Positions 14,908 through 21,148 of a DNA stretch of 21,148 bases are shown in pieces. The DNA is from Paracoccaceae bacterium (GTDB taxonomy: Bacteria; Pseudomonadota; Alphaproteobacteria; Rhodobacterales; Rhodobacteraceae). The position numbers and the translations under genes are program-made. A model generated the notes under the pieces. That model saw nothing but the letters and a program-made list of their open reading frames with translations, did not search any database and was not told the DNA's origin. The DNA lies in assembly GCA_015485375.1 (NCBI GenBank), contig WFTU01000327.1:1-21148 (forward strand), given 5' to 3'. Positions within the stretch are counted from its first letter, which is position 1, and each line of letters starts with the position of its first letter.

Positions 14908-16415
14908 TGTTGCGTGTTTTCCTGATATTGGCAGCCCTGCTGTCTGCCGGCTCCGCTATGGCGCAAAGTTTTTCGATCTCGGCGGTCGATTTTGGCGAGT
15001 CAGCCTATCTGGAAGAAACCGAGTTGCAGGCGATTGCCGCGGATTATGTGAATCGCCCGATTGTGTTTTCCGACTTGCAGGAAATGGTGACAAAGATCCA
15101 GCTGCTCTATGCCGAGCGCGGGATTGTTACGGCGAAGGCTGTCTTGCCGCCGCAGGAAATCCGCGATGGCGTGCTGCGGATCGATCTGGTCGAGGCCACA
15201 ATCGAGGACGTGCGGCTGGAGGGGTTCGAGCGCACCGATCCGGAGTTTGTGCGACGGACGATTTCGCTGGAGCCCGGAAAGATGCCGGATTTCGAGGTGC
15301 TGGAACGGGAGTTGCGGATTTACGACATTTCGTATGATCTGGCGCCGACCCTGACTTTCGGGGCGGGGGAGACTCCGGGCACGACGGTTGCCGTGATAGC
15401 GGCCGAGGAGCCCAGGAAATTCGAGTGGACCGTTTCGGCCGATAATTTCGGTTCCGAGGAAACCGGTATTTATCGCGGGTCGGTTTTTGGTCGCTGGAAC
15501 AGCGTTTCCGGCTGGCGGGATGTGCTTTCCATGCAGGCGACGGTGTCGGAGGGGTCGTATTCCGGTTCGCTCGGGTATTCGCGACCGGTTGGCGGCGGGG
15601 GCGGCACTGTAATCGGCACGGCGAGCTACGCCCATACGGAGATCGTGCAGGGGTCGTTCGAGCCGGTCGATGTGGTTTCGGATTCCTATACCGCTTCGTT
15701 GAGCTATCGCCGTCCGTTGCGGGTGCGGCCGCGATCACATTTCATTATCGACGTGGGCATTGCCGGCGAGATGAGCACCTCGACCATCGAGGCTACACCG
15801 TTTTCCGACATCCAGCTGGGCGAGTTTGTTCTGCAGGGGACCTATGTGCGCCAGTTCGATACGGCCCAGATCGCCGTGAATTTTGGTGCGAAAGCCGGGT
15901 TCTCGGATGCGGCGAATACCTCGGAGACCGAAGGCGAGTTCTATCTGGGTTTCGGGGGGATTTCCTATTCGCAGGCGATTGCCGAAAAGGCGCTGCTGGA
16001 TATATCGCTCAAGGGGCAGTATGCGCTCGAACAGAACCTGCCGGTGGCGCGCCTGTTCAGTGTTGGCGGCGCGACGAGCGTGCGGGGTTATCCGAACAAT
16101 ATTCGTGGCGGGGACAGTGGCGCATTGCTCAAGGCGCAGATCGCACCACTCCGCCCGTTCGAGCCTGAATCGATGGAGGGCTTCGGTTTCAGCCCCTATC
16201 TGTTCGTCGATGCGGCTTTTGTCATGCCGTATCGTGTGGATAACAGCATCAACCCGGATCAGGATTATCTGGCCTCGGCCGGTGTCGGGCTTCGTGTGGA
16301 CTGGAACGACAAGGTGAGCGCGCTGCTGATGGTGGCTGTGCCGCTGATAGATACGCTCGGCTTTGACGGCTCCGGTGACGGGCAGGTCTTTTTCGGGCTG
16401 GATTACAGATTTTAG
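14907..16415 (+). CDS. TpsB outer-membrane transporter of a two-partner secretion system (FhaC/ShlB type)
   Basis: 502 aa from the ATG at 14907 (TGATG junction). The frame extends back to 14724, but that part overlaps the IalB gene. A signal peptide ends AMA|Q at 19. POTRA-type segments follow: FSDLQEMVTKIQLLYAERG with VTAKAVLPPQEIRDGVLRIDL (about residues 50-92), then a second, less typical POTRA to about 170. The remainder is the alternating strand pattern of the 16-stranded Omp85-type barrel, with the lid-loop motif VRGYPNNIRGG (VRGY at 392-395) and terminal aromatic Phe. It lacks the N-terminal plug helix plus linker of FhaC, since the POTRA region begins almost directly after the signal sequence. 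It should translocate the TpsA encoded at 17086. The spacing to the second IalB gene is 52 bp. Confidence 0.93.
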   Translation: MLRVFLILAALLSAGSAMAQSFSISAVDFGESAYLEETELQAIAADYVNRPIVFSDLQEMVTKIQLLYAERGIVTAKAVLPPQEIRDGVLRIDLVEATIEDVRLEGFERTDPEFVRRTISLEPGKMPDFEVLERELRIYDISYDLAPTLTFGAGETPGTTVAVIAAEEPRKFEWTVSADNFGSEETGIYRGSVFGRWNSVSGWRDVLSMQATVSEGSYSGSLGYSRPVGGGGGTVIGTASYAHTEIVQGSFEPVDVVSDSYTASLSYRRPLRVRPRSHFIIDVGIAGEMSTSTIEATPFSDIQLGEFVLQGTYVRQFDTAQIAVNFGAKAGFSDAANTSETEGEFYLGFGGISYSQAIAEKALLDISLKGQYALEQNLPVARLFSVGGATSVRGYPNNIRGGDSGALLKAQIAPLRPFEPESMEGFGFSPYLFVDAAFVMPYRVDNSINPDQDYLASAGVGLRVDWNDKVSALLMVAVPLIDTLGFDGSGDGQVFFGLDYRF

Positions 16416-16467
16416 ACAGATGCAATGAAACGGCGGCTTTCGCCGGAACTACAGGGATGGAATACGA

Positions 16468-17004
16468 ATGAAACAGACACTGATACGCATGATCGCAACC
16501 TTGGCCACGGTTTTCTTTGCCGGTGCCGCAATGGCGCAGGACGCGGCGACGGACGCGCCGGCGCAGGACGTTGCCAACAACACGGCTTTCGGCGACTGGA
16601 TCGTGATTTGCGAGGCGGTTACCGTGCGCGAGAACGCCTGTCGTCTGGTGCAGGAGCTGAGCCTGCGCGAGACCAATGCACTGGTCGCCCGCTTTATCGC
16701 CCTGCCTGCGCCCGAAGGCGCGATCCTGCTGGCGCAGGTGCCTATCGGCGTCTATTTCCCCGGCGGCGCGGTTTACCGTTTTGCCGGTCGCGACGATCTG
16801 GAGCAGCGCGAAATGATCTGGCAGCGGTGTTTCGGTGACATCTGCGAGGCGGCTATTGCGCTCGATGCCGACGAGATCGCGATGTTCGCTGAGTCCGATA
16901 CCATACTGTTCGGTTACCGTCAGGCGGCCGCAGCGGAGCCGACCATCGTGAGCGTGGACGTCAGCCAGTTCACACAGGCGCTGGAGGCTATCACGCCGGA
17001 ATAG
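16468..17004 (+). CDS. IalB-family periplasmic protein (second copy)
   Basis: 178 aa with an ATG and a GGA-type ribosome site 7-9 nt upstream. The signal peptide (MKQTLIRMIATLATVFFAGA, then AMA|Q at 23) is followed by an Ala/Asp-rich linker. It has the IalB core FGDWIVICEAVTVRENACRL (Cys48, Cys58) and QRCFGDICEAAI (Cys121, Cys126), the same four-cysteine layout as the protein at 14422. The two copies differ widely in sequence outside these motifs, so they are not a recent duplication. It sits between the transporter and the exoprotein gene, 52 bp after the former and 81 bp before the latter. A periplasmic role, possibly binding or holding the unfolded TpsA, is inferred only. Confidence 0.87.
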   Translation: MKQTLIRMIATLATVFFAGAAMAQDAATDAPAQDVANNTAFGDWIVICEAVTVRENACRLVQELSLRETNALVARFIALPAPEGAILLAQVPIGVYFPGGAVYRFAGRDDLEQREMIWQRCFGDICEAAIALDADEIAMFAESDTILFGYRQAAAAEPTIVSVDVSQFTQALEAITPE

Positions 17005-17012
17005 GGAGTTAC

Positions 17013-17041
17013 CCGGCGCGGCTATTCTGTCGCGCCGGTTT
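17013..17041 (+). terminator. GC-rich hairpin before the TpsA gene (possible attenuator)
   Basis: CCGGCGCG (17013-17020) and CGCGCCGG (17031-17038) form a perfect 8-bp stem with a 10-nt loop, followed by only TTTGG. The T run is too short for a strong intrinsic terminator, so partial termination or an mRNA-stabilising structure is more likely. It lies 9 nt after the second IalB gene and 48 nt before the TpsA start. Confidence 0.35.
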
Positions 17042-17085
17042 GGTACCGCGGAATTACGCCGCAATTGTCGAGTTGGAATGTTGCT

Positions 17086-20000
17086 ATGAAACGCAAAATA
17101 CAGACCGCGAAAACGCATAATACTTCTGTGCGGACATTCAAGGCGCTGGCGAACCGGATGGTTGGCGGCGCGCTTGTGTTTTCAACGGCGTGGTTGCAGG
17201 TGGTTCCGGCCTATGCGCAGGCGGTTGTGGCGGACGGCTCGACGGCAACGAATGTGTCTACCTCCGGAGTTATCACGACGGTAACGACCACAACCATCAA
17301 TAACGGCACGGCGTTCAACTCTTTCTCCAGCTTCGGTGTAGGGGTTGGCGAGACGGTCAATATGATCCAGCCGGTCAATTCCGGTGCTCTGGTCAATATT
17401 ATCAAAAGCGGCACGACAACCAGTATCGACGGGGTTCTGAACGCCTATCTGGGATCGGCCAGTCCGGCGACAACCGGCCTTACAAATGTCTATTTTGTCA
17501 ATCCCGACGGGTTCGTGGTGGGCGCGAGAGGCGCTATCAATGCAGGGCAGCTTACGCTTTCCACAGGGACGGCGGCGTTTCAGGATGATCTGGTAACCGA
17601 GAGCACGGGCGCTACGGTTGTCGGTCTGGATACCCCTACCGCGCTGTTGTTCGCAGGGAACGAGCCGCTGGATTCAACCGGCGCGATCGAGGTTTACGGC
17701 GCGATCAATGCCACCCGTCTGGAAATGCGGGCCGGTGGCCGGATGCTGCTGAACGGACAGATTTCTGTCGTTGATGACAGTGTTACCGGCGCGATTACGC
17801 CTGCGGTGAACACGGTCGGAATTCCCTCTGCCGGCGGGGCTACGGTCGAGGGCGGGGTGATCCGTCTGTTTGCCGGCGGTAATCTGGAGATTGACGGAAA
17901 TGTCGCCGCGGGGCGTGGCGGCGCGCTCGGCACGGATGTTGCCGGTGGTCTGATCGAGGGGGTTACGGACGGAACCCTTACGGTCAAATCCGGTGCCAAT
18001 ATCGACGTTTCCGGTGATGGTGCCGCTTTCGGTGGCTCGGTGGTGCTGTTCACCAAGGGTTCGGCAATTTTGGAAGCGGGGATGAAAATCGACACCAGTG
18101 CGGTGGCCGGTGACGGCGGCTTCTTCAGTCTGCGCTCGGGCGAGATATTGCAGCCGGGTGGCGACATCAATCTGGCGGGGACGATTGACGGCAGTAGCGT
18201 CAGCGGCAATGTCGGTTCCTCCATCATTATCGGCAACAACCTGATTGTTGATGGCGATCTGGCAACATTCGGCGGTGATCTGGCGCTGATCGGCAACAGC
18301 TCGATTTCGCTGGAGGCAAACCAGTCCATCAGCACCCGCGCGGTCGCGGCGGGGGATAATCCGCTGACCGGTGTGAGCATCGGGGCCTCTGGCGATATGT
18401 TCCTCTATGCGCCGCAGATCGACATCAAGACCGGCTCGCAGTTGCGGGCCGACGGCACGGGCGCGGACAACGGTGGTCTTGTCGCCCTGCTGGCACGGGC
18501 GCGTTACGAGGGGATCGGCTGGGCCATCGGTGCGCCGGATGCTACCGCGATCATCAATATCACCAATGCCACGGTTCAGGGCGGCACGGTTGTCGTTGAC
18601 GCCTACGCCCAGAGTGGCAACAAGCTTGGCGATGCCGATCCTGTGGTCGAGGAAACGCAGGGCACGGTGGTCGATAACCAGAACGATACGAATACACAGG
18701 CGGTTACCGATTTCATCGACCAGTCGGCGATGCTTATCCAGGAGGTCCTGACCCGCGGTCTGGATGCGGCCAATGCGCTGGTGCCGATCCAGGTTCAGGT
18801 GATGACGGCCACGGCCAAGGTCAATATTACCGACTCGACAATTCAGGCGGACGGAAACTGGAAGGGTGCGGGTGTGCTTCCTGTCGTCGCCAATGGCGAA
18901 TTCAGTTTTGCCGACAACGGGCAACTGTCCAGTGGCGGCCTGATGGAGCATGTCTACAGTTTTATGGGCCAGAGCCCCTTTGACGTTTCGCAGCAGTTGC
19001 CGGGCGATGCCTCCGGTCTGGCAAATGTATTGCTGCCGGCGGATACCGGCGGCCTGACGATCCGCCTGCCCAAGGATTTCGATACGGCGGCAGACAGCCT
19101 CTATATCCAGTCCTACGCCGAAACCAGCGTGGATATTGCGCCGAAGGCCTATGGTCTGGGTCTGGCCGTGGCGGTCACGAATACCGATTCCGGAGTAAAG
19201 ATCACGAACTCCGACCTGACGACGGTTGCGGGGGATATGTCGCTTGCCTCCACCGCGCAGGAGAACATGAATATCTCGATCGCCGCCGGCAAAATCGCCG
19301 GTGTTGCTGTCGGGATCATTGTTTCCTCCCGAACCCTGACCAACCAGTTGCTGGTTGATGGCGGGACGATTACCTCGGCCGGATCGCTGGATGCGGCGGC
19401 CTGGACGGGCAAGTCGCATGCGTTGTCGAATGTTGCCAACGCCGGACAGGACGGCACCGTGGCGGCGGCGCTGACGGTTTCGATAGGTGACAGCCTGACG
19501 GAGGCTGCGCTGAGCGGGACTATCGTCACCAACGGCAATGTCGCGCTGGATGCGGAGACCCTGTATTTCGGCAAGGCCAATACGACCCCGGCGACCATGG
19601 GGCTGGCCAATGTCACCACTGCGGCGGCCAAATCGACACCGGCCGGACAGGCGGCGCAGAACCAGATCCAGAAGATCAAGTCGCAGATTACCGGCAAGGA
19701 TCCCCAGGACCCGAAAGAGAAGAAGCCCGGTTTCGGGGCGGGTCTGGCGGTTTATGTCGGGATCGACAACGACCAGACCTATGCGTCGCTAGGCGGGTCG
19801 TACCGCGATTTGACGACGCCCGCGCAGACGGTAACTGCCTTGCCGGTGACCGTGCTTGATACCGGAGCGGCTGGCGGTCTGGCGATCAACTCGGCCATGC
19901 GTTTCGCGCGCTTTGGCGAGGGCGGCACCGGCACCGGTCCGACCGGCTCGGTTTCCGCTGCATTCGGCAAACTGACGCCGGCTATGAAGCGGATAATCGC

Positions 20001-21148
20001 CAAGACTCCGACTTTGACGGAACAAGATGTGCTTGGCCTGTATGGCAACGCGGTTTTCGCCAGTATTGCGGTCTCGTCGATGGTCGGGAATACGCAGGCA
20101 GAGGTGGGCGGCAATGCAAGGGTTACCGCCAACTCGCTGGATGTGAATGCGCTGACGATGTATTCCAGCGTCAATCCGTTCGCTACACTGGTTAGCGAGT
20201 GGGACGCCTATCTGAACAAGGTGACCGCCTATAGCCCGGTGAGCCAGCTCAACAACAATCCGAATGACGATGTGGTTCCCACGCCGCCGGACCTGCTGGG
20301 GGCGATCAACCCGCTCGGCTACTTGACGACAGACAACAAGGCCAAGGCTATCGCGACGACGCCCAGTTCGACGCCGGTGAATCCGCCTGTAAACCCCGAC
20401 CCGAAAGAGCAGGGTCTGGCGATCGGCCTGACGGTCAGCTACTTCAATACCTCCAATATCACGACTGCGGCGATCCGCGACGGTGCGAGGGTTACATTGC
20501 CGGTGGATGCGGGCGATGCAAATGTGACTGCGCGCGAGGAGGCCCTGTTCCTGCATGTGCTGAACCTGCCGAAAACCAACCCGTTCAGTTCCGCCAAGGT
20601 CAACGATGCGGTGGGCGGCGCCATCAATCTGGCGCGCACGGATTCCAGTGTGAATGCTGTTGTTGAATCCGGTGCGAGCGTGAGGGCGCGTGACCTGACC
20701 GTGCAGGCAGACACCGATGTTATTCAGGCCGGGCTGGGCTATTCCGGCGGATCGTCCAAGGATATTGCCATCAATGCCGGTATCGTGGCCAATATCATGG
20801 AGGCGGAAACGGTTGCGCGTATCGGGGACAGGGCAACTATCACTGCGCGTGATGTTACCATCACCGCGCTGGACAAGTCTGTGGTCTGGGGGATTGCCGG
20901 CGGAATTTCGAGTTCCGAAAACGTCGGTGTCGGGGCCTCCGGTGTGGTCAATTTTGTGACCCGCGACGTTCGGGCGGGGATTGGGCCGGCCAACATCAAT
21001 GCGAACCTCGGCGGGCCGGCCCGTGTTGTGTTGCGGGCAAACTCCCTGACCATCAACGCGACCAACGCCGGCATGGAAGTGGCGCTGGCGGTTGCCGGAG
21101 CCAAGGTTGCCGGATCGACAGTAGCGGAAACACCGCCGCAAGATCAGA
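17086..21148 (+). CDS. TpsA large exoprotein of the two-partner secretion system (5' part, runs off window)
   Basis: The ATG at 17086 opens a frame with no stop to the window end (1354 codons, C-terminus missing). A weak GGA-type site precedes it. An extended signal peptide (basic residues at 1-24, hydrophobic ALVFSTAWLQVVPAYA) is predicted to be cut after residue 44. The TPS (haemagglutination activity) domain follows: NSFSSFGVGVGETVNM (78-93), SIDGVLNAYLG (113-123) and NPDGFVVGARGAINAGQL (139-156), matching the NPNG-type motif with Asp replacing the second Asn. Afterwards come repetitive Gly/Ala/Val/Thr-rich beta-helix units (for example LEMRAGGRMLLNG). A motif PK-x-(x)-G-x-GLAV recurs near 686, 876 and 1106. 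No cysteine codon was seen, as expected for a TpsA. It should be secreted by the TpsB at 14907. Adhesin, toxin or surface roles cannot be decided without the C-terminus. Confidence 0.93.
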   Translation, partial: MKRKIQTAKTHNTSVRTFKALANRMVGGALVFSTAWLQVVPAYAQAVVADGSTATNVSTSGVITTVTTTTINNGTAFNSFSSFGVGVGETVNMIQPVNSGALVNIIKSGTTTSIDGVLNAYLGSASPATTGLTNVYFVNPDGFVVGARGAINAGQLTLSTGTAAFQDDLVTESTGATVVGLDTPTALLFAGNEPLDSTGAIEVYGAINATRLEMRAGGRMLLNGQISVVDDSVTGAITPAVNTVGIPSAGGATVEGGVIRLFAGGNLEIDGNVAAGRGGALGTDVAGGLIEGVTDGTLTVKSGANIDVSGDGAAFGGSVVLFTKGSAILEAGMKIDTSAVAGDGGFFSLRSGEILQPGGDINLAGTIDGSSVSGNVGSSIIIGNNLIVDGDLATFGGDLALIGNSSISLEANQSISTRAVAAGDNPLTGVSIGASGDMFLYAPQIDIKTGSQLRADGTGADNGGLVALLARARYEGIGWAIGAPDATAIINITNATVQGGTVVVDAYAQSGNKLGDADPVVEETQGTVVDNQNDTNTQAVTDFIDQSAMLIQEVLTRGLDAANALVPIQVQVMTATAKVNITDSTIQADGNWKGAGVLPVVANGEFSFADNGQLSSGGLMEHVYSFMGQSPFDVSQQLPGDASGLANVLLPADTGGLTIRLPKDFDTAADSLYIQSYAETSVDIAPKAYGLGLAVAVTNTDSGVKITNSDLTTVAGDMSLASTAQENMNISIAAGKIAGVAVGIIVSSRTLTNQLLVDGGTITSAGSLDAAAWTGKSHALSNVANAGQDGTVAAALTVSIGDSLTEAALSGTIVTNGNVALDAETLYFGKANTTPATMGLANVTTAAAKSTPAGQAAQNQIQKIKSQITGKDPQDPKEKKPGFGAGLAVYVGIDNDQTYASLGGSYRDLTTPAQTVTALPVTVLDTGAAGGLAINSAMRFARFGEGGTGTGPTGSVSAAFGKLTPAMKRIIAKTPTLTEQDVLGLYGNAVFASIAVSSMVGNTQAEVGGNARVTANSLDVNALTMYSSVNPFATLVSEWDAYLNKVTAYSPVSQLNNNPNDDVVPTPPDLLGAINPLGYLTTDNKAKAIATTPSSTPVNPPVNPDPKEQGLAIGLTVSYFNTSNITTAAIRDGARVTLPVDAGDANVTAREEALFLHVLNLPKTNPFSSAKVNDAVGGAINLARTDSSVNAVVESGASVRARDLTVQADTDVIQAGLGYSGGSSKDIAINAGIVANIMEAETVARIGDRATITARDVTITALDKSVVWGIAGGISSSENVGVGASGVVNFVTRDVRAGIGPANINANLGGPARVVLRANSLTINATNAGMEVALAVAGAKVAGSTVAETPPQDQ

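Noticed and set aside
16249..17118. 289-codon minus-strand frame across the second IalB gene
   Set aside because: Antisense to the TpsB end, IalB gene and spacer; no recognisable domain, while the plus-strand genes have clear signal peptides and motifs.
17674..19419. 581-codon open frame on the minus strand
   Set aside because: It lies wholly antisense to the TpsA gene, has a repetitive Arg/Gly/Asp-rich translation without domains, and mirrors the biased codon use of the plus-strand gene.
19789..21141. 450-codon open frame on the minus strand
   Set aside because: Antisense to TpsA, low-complexity Arg/His/Gly-rich product; a shadow of the high-G+C coding strand.

Overview
The window looks like part of the chromosome of a Gram-negative alphaproteobacterium, most likely a marine Rhodobacterales-type organism. 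This rests on two IalB-family periplasmic proteins, an outer-membrane two-partner secretion pair, an Fnr-type operator and an IS3-family relic. The assignment is by gene content and general sequence style only. No rRNA, tRNA, CRISPR array or phage gene was seen.

Positions 1-13911, all on the minus strand, form one polysaccharide biosynthesis cluster, transcribed from capE at the right towards the left. Most junctions are 4-nt overlaps (ATGA or GTGA) or TGATG junctions, so it reads as a translationally coupled operon. In transcription order it holds capE-capF-capG (UDP-L-FucNAc synthesis), a PglC/WcaJ-type initiating sugar-phosphate transferase, a sulfotransferase, a PglE-like sugar aminotransferase and two GT4 glycosyltransferases (one WbuB-like). 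After a 246-bp gap come a sulfotransferase, a NodB-type polysaccharide deacetylase, two more sulfotransferases and a Wzx-like flippase. After a further 204-bp gap comes the N-terminus of a membrane CapD/PglF/WbpM-type 4,6-dehydratase that leaves the window. Together these predict a lipid-linked repeat unit started by a 4-amino(acetamido)-2,4,6-trideoxyhexose, carrying L-FucNAc, partly deacetylated and sulfated, and flipped by Wzx. No polymerase or bacillosamine-type N-acetyltransferase is visible.

Positions 13912-14421 are a divergent intergenic region. Next to capE lies the right end of a decayed IS3-family element: the last ~37 codons of its transposase plus a terminal TGAATAGCCCC repeat. 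Next to the rightward genes lies a perfect 10-bp inverted repeat with an Fnr-like core, overlapping a TTGACA promoter element.

Positions 14422 to the right edge, on the plus strand, form a two-partner secretion operon with an unusual layout: IalB-like protein, TpsB transporter (FhaC/ShlB type), a second IalB-like protein, then a very large TpsA exoprotein whose first 1354 codons are present and which runs off the window. The TpsA begins with an extended signal peptide and a haemagglutination-activity (TPS) domain, and no cysteine codon was seen in it. The plus-strand operon looks more G+C-rich than the polysaccharide cluster.
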